From Lasioglossum baleicum (lineage: Eukaryota > Arthropoda > Insecta > Hymenoptera > Halictidae): DNA of 64,000 bases. The stretch covers positions 1-64,000 of the forward strand of contig NW_027469354.1 in the NCBI RefSeq assembly GCF_051020765.1. Reading direction: 5' to 3'. Every line of letters begins with the position of its first letter. Position 1 is the first letter of the stretch. Positions 44,746 to 58,763 of this stretch are shown here, piece by piece. The notes below the pieces were generated by a model, which saw only the letters and a list, made by a program, of their open reading frames with translations, searched no databases and was not told the DNA's origin. Both the position numbers and the translations under genes were made by a program.

Positions 44746-46237
44746 CCTAACTCATATCCTACAACGCACAACGCACAACGCATAACGCATACCGCATAAC
44801 GCATAACGCATAACGCACAACGCACAACGCAAATCCATAACACATAACGCATAACGCATAACGCATAACGCATAACGCATAACGCATAACGCATAACGCA
44901 TAACGCATAACGCATAACGCATAACGCATAACGCATAACGCATAACGCATAACGCATAACGCATAACGCATAACGCATAACGCATAACGCATAACGCATA
45001 ACGCATAACGCATAACGCATAACGCATAACGCATAACGCATAACGCATAACGCATAACGCATAACGCATAACGCATAACGCATAACGCATAACGCATAAC
45101 GCATAACGCATAACGCATAACGCATAACGCATAACGCATAACGCATAACGCATAACGCATAACGCACAACGCACAACGCACAACGCACAACGCATAACGC
45201 ATACCGCATAACGCATAACGCATAACGCATAACGCATAACGCATAACGCATAACGCATAACGCATAACGCACAACGCACAACGCACAACGCACAACGCAC
45301 AACGCATAACGCATAACGCATAACGCATAACGCATAACGCACAACGCATAACGCAGAGCCCATAACACATAACGCATAACCCATAACGCATATCGCATAA
45401 CTCATAACGCATAACGCACAACGCAGAGCCCATAACGCATAACGCATAACGCATAACGCATAACGCATAACGCATAACGCATAACGCATAACGCATAACG
45501 CATAACGCATAACGCATAACGCATAACGCATAAGGCACAACGCATAACGCATAACGCATAACGCATAACGCATAACGCATAACGCATAACGCATAACGCA
45601 TAACTCATAACGCATAACGCATAACGCATAACGCATAACGCATAACGCATAACGCATAACGCATAACGCATAACGCATAACGCAAACGCATAACGCATAA
45701 CGCATAACGCATAACGCATAACGCATAACGCATAACGCACAACGCACAACGCAAATCCATAACACATAACGCATAACGCATAACGCATAACGCATAACGC
45801 ATAACGCATAACGCATAACGCATAACGCATAACGCATAACGCATAACGCATAACGCATAACGCATAACGCATAACGCATAACGCATAACGCATAACGCAT
45901 AACGCATAACGCATAACGCATAACGCATAACGCATAACGCATAACGCATAACGCATAACGCATAACGCATAACGCATAACGCATAACGCATAACGCAAAC
46001 GCATAACGCATAACGCATAACGCACAACGCATAACGCAAACGCATAACGCACAACGCACAACGCACAACGCATAACGCATAACGCACAACGCACAACGCA
46101 TAACGCATAACGCATAACGCATAACGCATAACGCATAACGCATAAGGCACAACGCATAACGCATAACGCAAATCCATAACACATAACGCATAACGCACAA
46201 CGCATAACGCATAACGCATATCGCATAACGCATAACG
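44746..46237 (+). repeat. HOR 32 (1492 bp), class A
   Basis: S-module, pure tract, K-block 45165-45353, G-module 45354-45430, CATAAGG, CATAACT near 45602, CAAACG, CAAATC, A-block, E-tail. The post-G part has the spacing of HOR 5. Confidence 0.92.
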
Positions 46238-48612
46238 CCTAACTCATATCCTACAACGCACAACGCACAACGCATAACGCATACCGCATAACGCATAACG
46301 CATAACGCACAACGCACAACGCAAATCCATAACACATAACGCATAACGCATAACGCATAACGCATAACGCATAACGCATAACGCATAACGCATAACGCAT
46401 AACGCATAACGCATAACGCATAACGCATAACGCTTAACGCATAACGCATAACGCATAACGCATAACGCATAACGCATAACGCATAACGCATAACGCATAA
46501 CGCATAACGCACAACGCACAACGCACAACGCATAACGCAAACGCATAACGCATAACGTATAACGCACAACGCACAACGCACAACGCACAACGCACAACGC
46601 ACAACGCATAACGCATAACGCATAACGCATAACGCATAACGCATAACGCATAACGCACAACGCACAACGCATAACGCAAACGCATAACGCATAACGCATA
46701 ACGTATAACGCACAACGCACAACGCACAACGCACAACGCACAACGCATAACGCATAACGCATAACGCACAACGCATAACGCATACCGCATAACGCATAAC
46801 GCATAACGCACAACGCACAACGCAAATCCATAACACATAACGCATAACGCATAACGCATAACGCATAACGCATAACGCATAACGCATAACGCATAACGCA
46901 TAACGCATAACGCATAACGCATAACGCATAACGCATAACGCATAACGCATAACGCATAACGCATAACGCATAACGCATAACGCATAACGCATAACGCATA
47001 ACGCATAACGCATAACGCATAACGCATAACGCATAACGCATAACGCATAACGCATAACGCATAACGCATAACGCATAACGCATAACGCATAACGCATAAC
47101 GCATAACGCATAACGCATAACGCATAACGCATAACGCATAACGCATAACGCATAACGCATAACGCATAACGCATAAAGCATAACGCATAACGCATAACGC
47201 ACAACGCACAACGCACAACGCACAACGCACAACGCATAACGCATAACGCATAACGCATAACGCATAACGCACAACGCATAACGCAGAGCCCATAACACAT
47301 AACGCATAACCCATAACGCATATCGCATAACTCATAACGCATAACGCACAACGCAGAGCCCATAACGCATAACGCATAACGCATAACGCATAACGCATAA
47401 CGCATAACGCATAAGGCACAACGCATAACGCATAACGCATAACGCAAATCCATAACACATAACGCATAACGCATAACGCATAACGCATAACACATAACGC
47501 ATAACGCATAACGCATAACGCATAACGCATAACGCATAACGCATAACGCATAACGCATAACGCATAACGCATAACGCATAACGCATAACGCATAACGCAT
47601 AACGCATAACGCATAACGCACAACGCACAACGCATAACGCATAACGCATAACGCATAACGCATAACGCATAACGCATAACGCATAACGCATAACGCAAAC
47701 GCATAACGCATAACGCATAACGCATAACGCATAACGCATAACGCATAACGCATAACGCATAACGCATAACGCACAACGCACAACGCAAATCCATAACACA
47801 TAACGCATAACGCATAACGCATAACGCATAACGCATAACGCATAACGCATAACGCATAACGCATAACGCATAACGCATAACGCATAACGCATAACGCATA
47901 ACGCATAACGCATAACGCATAACGCATAACGCATAACGCATAACGCATAACGCATAACGCATAACGCATAACGCATAACGCATAACGCATAACGCATAAC
48001 GCATAACGCATAACGCATAACGCATAACGCATAACGCAAACGCATAACGCATAACGCATAACGCACAACGCATAACGCAAACGCATAACGCACAACGCAC
48101 AACGCACAACGCATAACGCATAACGCACAACGCACAACGCATAACGCATAACGCATAACGCATAACGCATAACGCATAACGCATAAGGCACAACGCATAA
48201 CGCATAACGCATAACGCATAACGCATAACGCATAACGCATAACGCATAACGCATAACGCATAACGCATAACGCATAACGCATAACGCATAACGCATAACG
48301 CATAACGCACAACGCACAACGCATAACGCAAACGCATAACGCATAACGTATAACGCACAACGCACAACGCACAACGCACAACGCACAACGCACAACGCAC
48401 AACGCATAACGCATAACGCATAACGCATAACGCATAACGCATAACGCATAACGCATAACGCACAACGCACAACGCAAATCCATAACACATAACGCATAAC
48501 GCATAACGCATAACGCATAACGCATAACGCATAACGCATAACGCAAATCCATAACACATAACGCATAACGCACAACGCATAACGCATAACGCATATCGCA
48601 TAACGCATAACG
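46238..48612 (+). repeat. HOR 33 (2375 bp), three T-blocks
   Basis: S-module, CTTAACG at 46433, CACAACG x3, T-blocks (TATAACG at 46558 and 46704), CATACCG, CAAATC, pure tract ended by CATAAAG near 47174, CACAACG x5, G-module 47284-47360, CATAAGG, CATAACA, CAAACG, CAAATC, A-block near 48038, CATAAGG, a third T-block (TATAACG at 48349) and CAAATC tail. Confidence 0.89.
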
Positions 48613-50233
48613 CCTAACTCATATCCTACAACGCACAACGCACAACGCATAACGCATACCGCATAACGCATAACGCATAACGCACAACGCACAACGCAAA
48701 TCCATAACACATAACGCATAACGCATAACGCATAACGCATAACGCATAACGCATAACGCATAACGCATAACGCATAACGCATAACGCATAACGCATAACG
48801 CATAACGCATAACGCATAACGCATAACGCATAACGCATAACGCATAACGCATAACGCATAACGCATAACGCATAACGCATAACGCACAACGCACAACGCA
48901 TAACGCAAACGCATAACGCATAACGTATAACGCACAACGCACAACGCACAACGCAAAACGCACAACGCACAACGCATAACGCATAACGCATAACGCATAA
49001 CGCATAACGCATAACGCATAACGCACAACGCACAACGCATAACGCAAACGCATAACGCATAACGCATAACGTATAACGCACAACGCACAACGCACAACGC
49101 ACAACGCACAACGCATAACGCATAACGCATAACGCACAACGCATAACGCAGAGCCCATAACACATAACGCATAACCCATAACGCATATCGCATAACTCAT
49201 AACGCATAACGCACAACGCAGAGCCCATAACGCATAACGCATAACGCATAACGCATAACGCATAACGCATAAGGCACAACGCATAACGCATAACGCATAA
49301 CGCAAATCCATAACACATAACGCATAACGCATAACGCATAACGCATAACACATAACGCATAACGCATAACGCATAACGCATAACGCATAACGCATAACGC
49401 ATAACGCATAACGCATAACGCATAACGCATAACGCATAACGCATAACGCATAACGCATAACGCATAACGCATAACGCATAACGCATAACGCATAACGCAT
49501 AACGCATAACGCATAACGCATAACGCATAACGCATAACGCAAATCCATAACACATAACGCATAACGCATAACGCATAACGCATAACGCATAACGCATAAC
49601 GCATAACGAATAACGCATAACGCATAACGCATAACGCATAACGCATAACGCAAACGCATAACGCATAACGCATAACGCATAACGCATAACGCATAACGCA
49701 TAACGCATAACGCATAACGCACAACGCACAACGCAAATCCATAACACATAACGCATAACGCATAACGCATAACGCATAACGCATAACGCATAACGCATAA
49801 CGCATAACGCATAACGCATAACGCATAACGCATAACGCATAACGCATAACGCATAACGCATAACGCATAACGCATAACGCATAACGCATAACGCATAACG
49901 CATAACGCATAACGCATAACGCATAACGCATAACGCATAACGCATAACGCATAACGCATAACGCATAACGCATAACGCATAACGCAAACGCATAACGCAT
50001 AACGCATAACGCACAACGCATAACGCAAACGCATAACGCACAACGCACAACGCACAACGCACAACGCATAACGCATAACGCACAACGCACAACGCATAAC
50101 GCATAACGCATAACGCATAACGCATAACGCATAACGCATAAGGCACAACGCATAACGCATAACGCAAATCCATAACACATAACGCATAACGCACAACGCA
50201 TAACGCATAACGCATATCGCATAACGCATAACG
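48613..50233 (+). repeat. HOR 34 (1621 bp)
   Basis: S-module, T-blocks (TATAACG at 48926 and 49072) with a CAAAACG inside the first CACAACG run, then G-module 49149-49225 directly after the second T-block, CATAAGG, CATAACA, CAAATC, a private CATAACG-to-AATAACG change near 49609, CAAACG, CAAATC, A-block, E-tail. The CATACCG/CAAATC segment and the pure tract usually found between T-block and G-module are deleted. Confidence 0.89.
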
Positions 50234-51284
50234 CCTAACTCATATCCTACAACGCACAACGCACAACGCATAACGCATACCGCATAACGCATAACGCATA
50301 ACGCACAACGCACAACGCAAATCCATAACACATAACGCATAACGCATAACGCATAACGCATAACGCATAACGCATAACGCATAACGCATAACGCATCACG
50401 CATAACGCATAACGCATAACGCATAACGCATAACGCATAACGCATAACGCATAACGCATAACGCATAACGCATAACGCATAACGCATAACGCATAACGCA
50501 TAACGCATAACGCATAACGCATAACGCATAACGCATAACGCATAACGCATAACGCATAACGCATAACGCATAACGCATAACGCATAACGCATAACGCATA
50601 ACGCATAACGCATAACGCATAACGCATAACGCATAACGCATAACGCATAACGCACAACGCACAACGCATAACGCAAACGCATAACGCATAACGTATAACG
50701 CACAACGCACAACGCACAACGCACAACGCACAACGCACAACGCATAACGCATAACGCATAACGCATAACGCATAACGCATAACGCATAACGCATAACGCA
50801 TAACGCATAACGCACAACGCACAACGCAAATCCATAACACATAACGCATAACGCATAACGCATAACGCATAACGCATAACGCATGACGCATATCGCATAA
50901 CGCATAACGCATAACGCATAACGCATAACGCATAACGCATAACGCATAACGCATAACGCATAACGCATAACGCATAACGCATAACGCATAACGCATAACG
51001 CATAACGCATAACGCATAACGCATAACGCATAACGCATAACGCATAACGCAAACGCATAACGCATAACGCATAACGCACAACGCATAACGCAAACGCATA
51101 ACGCACAACGCACAACGCACAACGCATAACGCATAACGCACAACGCACAACGCATAACGCATAACGCATAACGCATAACGCATAACGCATAAGGCACAAC
51201 GCATAACGCATAACGCAAATCCATAACACATAACGCATAACGCACAACGCATAACGCATAACGCATATCGCATAACGCATAACG
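50234..51284 (+). repeat. HOR 35 (1051 bp), no G-module
   Basis: S-module, a private CATCACG near 50395, a long pure tract, one T-block (TATAACG at 50694), CAAATC cluster, a private CATGACG near 50882 followed by CATATCG, pure tract, A-block and E-tail. Confidence 0.89.
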
Positions 51285-52387
51285 CCTAACTCATATCCTA
51301 CAACGCACAACGCACAACGCATAACGCATACCGCATAACGCATAACGCATAACGCACAACGCACAACGCAAATCCATAACACATAACGCATAACGCATAA
51401 CGCATAACGCATAACGCATAACGCATAACGCACAACGCACAACGCACAACGCACAACGCACAACGCATAACGCATAACGCATAACGCATAACGCATAACG
51501 CACAACGCATAACGCAGAGCCCATAACACATAACGCATAACCCATAACGCATATCGCATAACTCATAACGCATAACGCACAACGCAGAGCCCATAACGCA
51601 TAACGCATAACGCATAACGCATAACGCATAACGCATAACGCATAACGCATAAGGCACAACGCATAACGCATAACGCATAACGCAAATCCATAACACATAA
51701 CGCATAACGCATAACGCATAACGCATAACACATAACGCATAACGCATAACGCATAACGCATAACGCATAACGCATAACGCATAACGCATAACGCATAACG
51801 CATAACGCATAACGCATAACGCATAACGCATAACGCATAACGCATAACGCATAACGCATAACGCATAACGCATAACGCATAACGCATAACGCATAACGCA
51901 TAACGCATAACGCATAACGCATAACGCATAACGCATAACGCATAACGCATAACGCATAACGCATAACGCACAACGCACAACGCACAACGCACAACGCACA
52001 ACGCATAACGCATACCGCATAACGCATAACGCATAACGCATAACGCATAACGCATAACGCATAACGCATAACGCATAACGCACAACGCACAACGCACAAC
52101 GCACAACGCACAACGCATAACGCATAACGCATAACGCATAACGCATAACGCACAACGCATAACGGAGAGCCCATAACACATAACGCATAACCCATAACGC
52201 ATATCGCATAACTCATAACGCATAACGCACAACGCAGAGCCCATAACGCATAACGCATAACGCATAACGCATAACGCATAACGCATAAGGCACAACGCAT
52301 AACGCATAACGCAAATCCATAACACATAACGCATAACGCACAACGCATAACGCATAACGCATAACGCATACCGCATAACGCATAACG
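51285..52387 (+). repeat. HOR 36 (1103 bp), last G-modules of the window
   Basis: The S-module is followed almost at once by CACAACG x5 and a G-module at 51515-51591, CATAAGG, CATAACA, pure tract, a K-like block of 28 units from 51969 (five instead of four leading CACAACG), and a G-module at 52165-52241 whose first unit is GAGAGCC. The tail ends with CATACCG where CATATCG is normal. Confidence 0.9.
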
Positions 52388-53777
52388 CCTAACTCATATC
52401 CTACAACGCACAACGCACAACGCATAACGCATACCGCATAACGCATAACGCATAACGCACAACGCATAACGCATAACGCATAACGCATAACGCATAACGC
52501 ATAACGCATAACGCATAACGCATAACGCATAACGCATAACGCATAACGCATAACGCATAACGCATAACGCATAACGCATAACGCATAACGCATAACGCAT
52601 AACGCATAACGCACAACGCATAACGCATAACGCACAACGCATAACGCATAACGCATAACGCATAACGCATAACGCATAACGCATAACGCATAACGCATAA
52701 CGCATAACGCATAACGCATAACGCATAACGCATAACGCATAACGCATAACGCATAACGCATAACGCATAACGCATAACGCATAACGCATAACGCATAACG
52801 CATAACGCATAACGCACAACGCACAACGCATAACGCAAACGCATAACGCATAACGTATAACGCACAACGCACAACGCACAACGCACAACGCACAACGCAC
52901 AACGCACAACGCACAACGCATAACGCATAACGCATAACGCATAACGCATAACGCATAACGCATAACGCATAACGCATAACGCCTAACGCATAACGCATAA
53001 CGCATAACGCATAACGCATAACGCATAACGCATAACGCATAACGCATAACGCATAACGCATAACGCATAACGCATAACGCATAACGCATAACGCATAACG
53101 CATAACGCATAACGCATAACGCATAACGCATAACGCATAACGCATAACGCATAACGCATAACGCATAACGCATAACGCATAACGCATAACGCATAACGCA
53201 TAACGCATAACGCATAACGCATAACGCATAACGCATAACGCATAACGCATAACGCATAACGCATAACGCATAACGCATAACGCATAACGCATACCGCATA
53301 ACGCATAACGCATAACGCATAACGCATAACGCATAACGCATAACGCATAACGCATAACGCATAACGCATAACGCATAACGCATAACGCATAACGCATAAC
53401 GCATAACGCATAACGCATAACGCATAACGCATAACGCATAACGCATAACGCATAACGCATAACGCATAACGCATAACGCATAACGCATAACGCATAACGC
53501 ATAACGCATAACGCATAACGCATAACGCATAAGGCATAACGCATAACGCATAACGCATAACGCATAACGCATAACGCATAACGCAAACGCATAACGCACA
53601 ACGCACAACGCACAACGCATAACGCATAACGCACAACGCACAACGCATAACGCATAACGCATAACGCATAACGCATAACGCATAAGGCACAACGCATAAC
53701 GCATAACGCAAATCCATAACACATAACGCATAACGCACAACGCATAACGCATAACGCATATCGCATAACGCATAACG
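52388..53777 (+). repeat. HOR 37 (1390 bp), degenerate and largely pure
   Basis: The S-module lacks CAAATC/CATAACA. One T-block (TATAACG at 52856, eight CACAACG) is followed by a lone CCTAACG at 52982 and about 600 bp of CATAACG broken only by CATACCG near 53292 and a CATAAGG near 53530, then part of an A-block and the E-tail. There is no G-module from here to the domain end. Confidence 0.88.
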
Positions 53778-54940
53778 CCTAACTCATATCCTACAACGCA
53801 CAACGCACAACGCATAACGCATAACGCATACCGCATAACGCATAACGCATAACGCACAACGCACAACGCAAATCCATAACACATAACGCATAACGCATAA
53901 CGCATAACGCATAACGCATAACGCATAACGCATAACGCATAACGCATAACGCATAACGCATAACGCATAACGCATAACGCATAACGCATAACGCATAACG
54001 CATAACGCATAACGCATAACGCATAACGCATAACGCATAACGCATAACGCATAACGCATAACGCATAACGCATAACGCATAACGCATAACGCATAACGCA
54101 TAACGCATAACGCATAACGCATAACGCATAACGCATAACGCATAACGCATAACGCATAACGCATAACGCATAACGCATAACGCATAACGCATAACGCATA
54201 ACGCATAACGCATAACGCATAACGCATAACGCATAACGCATAACGCATAACGCATAACGCATAACGCATAACGCATAACGCATAACGCATAACGCATAAC
54301 GCAAACGCATAACGCATAACGCATAACGCATAACGCATAACGCATAACGCATAACGCATAACGCATAACGCACAACGCACAACGCAAATCCATAACACAT
54401 AACGCATAACGCATAACGCATAACGCATAACGCATAACGCATAACGCATAACGCATAACGCATAACGCATAACGCATAACGCATAACGCATAACGCATAA
54501 CGCATAACGCATAACGCATAACGCATAACGCATAACGCATAACGCATAACGCATAACGCATAACGCATAACGCATAACGCATAACGCATAACGCATAACG
54601 CATAACGCATAACGCATAACGCATAACGCATAACGCATAACGCATAACGCATAACGCATAACGCATAACGCATAACGCATAACGCATAACGCATAACGCA
54701 TAACGCAAACGCATAACGCATAACGCATAACGCACAACGCATAACGCAAACGCATAACGCACAACGCACAACGCACAACGCATAACGCATAACGCACAAC
54801 GCACAACGCATAACGCATAACGCATAACGCATAACGCATAACGCATAACGCATAAGGCACAACGCATAACGCATAACGCAAATCCATAACACATAACGCA
54901 TAACGCACAACGCATAACGCATATCGCATAACGCATAACG
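53778..54940 (+). repeat. HOR 38 (1163 bp)
   Basis: The S-module has one extra CATAACG before CATACCG. It is followed by a 60-unit pure tract (53882-54301), CAAACG, CAAATC cluster, another long pure tract, A-block near 54712 and an E-tail one heptamer short. Confidence 0.9.
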
Positions 54941-56606
54941 CCTAACTCATATCCTACAACGCACAACGCACAACGCATAACGCATACCGCATAACGCATA
55001 ACGCATAACGCACAACGCACAACGCAAATCCATAACACATAACGCATAACGCATAACGCATAACGCATAACGCATAACGCATAACGCATAACGCATAACG
55101 CATAACGCATAACGCATAACGCATAACGCATAACGCATAACGCATAACGCATAACGCATAACGCATAACGCATAACGCATAACGCATAACGCATAACGCA
55201 TAACGCATAACGCATAACGCATAACGCATAACGCATAACGCATAACGCATAACGCATAACGCATAACGCATAACGCATAACGCATAACGCATAACGCATA
55301 ACGCATAACGCATAACGCATAACGCATAACGCATAACGCATAACGCATAACGCATAACGCATAACGCACAACGCACAACGCATAACGCAAACGCATAACG
55401 CATAACGTATAACGCACAACGCACAACGCACAACGCACAACGCACAACGCACAACGCATAACGCATAACGCATAACGCATAACGCATAACGCATAACGCA
55501 CAACGCACAACGCATAACGCAAACGCATAACGCATAACGCATAACGTATAACGCACAACGCACAACGCACAACGCACAACGCACAACGCATAACGCATAA
55601 CGCATAACGCACAACGCATAACGCATACCGCATAACGCATAACGCATAACGCACAACGCACAACGCAAATCCATAACACATAACGCATAACGCATAACGC
55701 ATAACGCATAACGCATAACGCATAACGCATAACGCATAACGCATAACGCATAACGCATAACGCATAACGCATAACGCATAACGCATAACGCATAACGCAT
55801 AACGCATAACGCATAACGCATAACGCATAACGCATAACGCATAACGCATAACGCATAACGCATAACGCATAACGCATAACGCATAACGCATAACGCATAA
55901 CGCATAACGCATAACGCATAACGCATAACGCATAACGCATAACGCATAACGCATAACGCATAACGCATAACGCATAACGCATAACGCATAACGCATAACG
56001 CATAACGCATAACGCATAACGCATAACGCATAACGCATAACGCATAACGCATAACGCATAACGCATAACGCATAACGCATAACGCATAACGCATAACGCA
56101 TAACGCATAACGCATAACGCATAACGCATAACGCATAACGCATAACGCATAACGCATAACGCATAACGCAAACGCATAACGCATAACGCATAACGCATAA
56201 CGCATAACGCATAACGCATAACGCATAACGCATAACGCATAACGCACAACGCACAACGCAAATCCATAACACATAACGCATAACGCATAACGCATAACGC
56301 ATAACGCATAACGCATAACGCATAACGCATAACGCATAACGCATAACGCATAACGCATAACGCATAACGCATAACGCATAACGCATAACGCATAACGCAT
56401 AACGCATAACGCATAACGCATAACGCATAACGCATAACGCATAACGCATAACGCATAACGCACAACGCACAACGCATAACGCATAACGCATAACGCATAA
56501 CGCATAACGCATAACGCATAAGGCACAACGCATAACGCATAACGCAAATCCATAACACATAACGCATAACGCACAACGCATAACGCATATCGCATAACGC
56601 ATAACG
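54941..56606 (+). repeat. HOR 39 (1666 bp)
   Basis: S-module, T-blocks (TATAACG at 55408 and 55547, 139 bp apart), CATACCG, CAAATC, a 70-unit pure tract (55679-56168), CAAACG, CAAATC, pure tract, CACAACG x2, CATAAGG and a shortened E-tail like that of HOR 38. Confidence 0.91.
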
Positions 56607-58294
56607 CCTAACTCATATCCTACAACGCACAACGCACAACGCATAACGCATACCGCATAACGCATAACGCATAACGCACAACGCACAACGCAAATCCATA
56701 ACACATAACGCATAACGCATAACGCATAACGCATAACGCATAACGCATAACGCATAACGCATAACGCATAACGCATAACGCATAACGCATAACGCATAAC
56801 GCATAACGCATAACGCATAACGCATAACGCATAACGCATAACGCATAACGCATAACGCATAACGCATAACGCATAACGCATAACGCATAACGCATAACGC
56901 ATAACGCATAACGCATAACGCATAACGCATAACGCATAACGCATAACGCATAACGCATAACGCATAACGCATAACGCATAACGCATAACGCATAACGCAT
57001 AACGCATAACGCATAACGCATAACGCACAACGCACAACGCATAACGCAAACGCATAACGCATAACGTATAACGCACAACGCACAACGCACAACGCACAAC
57101 GCACAACGCACAACGCATAACGCATAACGCATAACGCATAACGCATAACGCATAACGCACAACGCACAACGCATAACGCAAACGCATAACGCATAACGCA
57201 TAACGTATAACGCACAACGCACAACGCACAACGCACAACGCACAACGCATAACGCATAACGCATAACGCACAACGCATAACGCATACCGCATAACGCATA
57301 ACGCATAACGCACAACGCACAACGCAAATCCATAACACATAACGCATAACGCATAACGCATAACGCATAACGCATAACGCATAACGCATAACGCATAACG
57401 CATAACGCATAACGCATAACGCATAACGCATAACGCATAACGCATAACGCATAACGCATAACGCATAACGCATAACGCATAACGCATAACGCATAACGCA
57501 TAACGCATAACGCATAACGCATAACGCATAACGCATAACGCATAACGCATAACGCATAACGCATAACGCATAACGCATAACGCATAACGCATAACGCATA
57601 ACGCATAACGCATAACGCATAACGCATAACGCATAACGCATAACGCATAACGCATAACGCATAACGCATAACGCATAACGCATAACGCATAACGCATAAC
57701 GCATAACGCATAACGCATAACGCATAACGCATAACGCATAACGCATAACGCATAACGCATAACGCATAACGCATAACGCATAACGCATAACGCATAACGC
57801 ATAACGCAAACGCATAACGCATAACGCATAACGCATAACGCATAACGCATAACGCATAACGCATAACGCATAACGCATAACGCACAACGCACAACGCAAA
57901 TCCATAACACATAACGCATAACGCATAACGCATAACGCATAACGCATAACGCATAACGCATAACGCATAACGCATAACGCATAACGCATAACGCATAACG
58001 CATAACGCATAACGCATAACGCATAACGCATAACGCATAACGCATAACGCATAACGCATAACGCATAACGCATAACGCATAACGCATAACGCATAACGCA
58101 TAACGCATAACGCATAACGCATAACGCATAACGCATAACGCATAACGCATAACGCATAACGCATAACGCATAACGCATAACGCATAACGCATAACGCATA
58201 ACGCATAACGCATAACGCATAACGCATAACGCATAACGCATAACGCATAACGCATAACGCATAACGCATAACGCATAACGCATAACGCATAACG
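56607..58294 (+). repeat. HOR 40, last domain 1 copy, tail missing
   Basis: Tandem copy of HOR 39: T-blocks (TATAACG at 57067 and 57206, again 139 bp apart), CATACCG, CAAATC, a 67-unit pure tract (57338-57806), CAAACG, CAAATC. Where HOR 39 continues to CACAACG x2 and the E-tail, this copy runs into 55 pure units and meets domain 2 at 58295. Confidence 0.9.
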
Positions 58295-58469
58295 CGTAAC
58301 GCGTAACGCGTAACGCATAACGCATAACGCATAACGCATAACGCATAACGCATTACGCATGACGCATGACGCATAACGCATAACGCATAACGCATAACGC
58401 ATAACGCATAACGCATAACGCATAACGCATAAAGCATAACGCTTAACGAATAACGCATAACGCATAACG
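58295..58469 (+). repeat. Domain 2 entry segment
   Basis: CGTAACG x3 at 58295-58315, five CATAACG, CATTACG at 58351 and CATGACG x2 at 58358 and 58365, pure units, CATAAAG at 58428, then CTTAACG and AATAACG from 58442. The same string recurs at 62222-62403 with one extra heptamer. Confidence 0.9.
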
Positions 58470-58721
58470 CATGACACATTACTCATAACGCATTACGCAT
58501 AACGCATAACGCATAACGGATAACGCATAATGCATAACGCATAACGCTTAACGCATGACGCATATCGCATAACGCATAACGCATAACGCATAACGGATAA
58601 CGCATAACGCATAACGCATAACGCATAACGCATAACGCATAACGCATAACGCCTAACGCATAACGCATAACGCATAACCCATAACGCATAACGCATAACC
58701 CATAACGAATAACGCATAACG

Positions 58722-58763
58722 CTCAATGGAAAAGTCATAACGCATAACGCTCAATGAAAAAGT
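58722..58763 (+). repeat. Paired 14-bp boxes, copy 1
   Basis: CTCAATG followed by GAAAAGT at 58722-58735, two CATAACG, then CTCAATG followed by AAAAAGT at 58750-58763. Start-to-start distance is 28 bp, four heptamers. This is the most divergent sequence in the window yet it keeps heptamer length. Function unknown. Confidence 0.88.

Larger units (their letters stand above)
1..58294 (+). repeat. Domain 1: higher-order repeat domain defined by S-modules
   Basis: Forty copies of the CCTAACT/CATATCC marker fall in this region and none after it. Typical variants are CACAACG, CAGAGCC, CATACCG, CATAAGG, CATAACA, TATAACG and the 6-bp units. The CAGAGCC-bounded G-module occurs 36 times, the last with one base changed (GAGAGCC at 52165). 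The K-block occurs 14 times at exactly 189 bp. Spacing between markers varies mostly because pure CATAACG tracts differ in unit number and because whole modules are present or absent. Confidence 0.95.
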
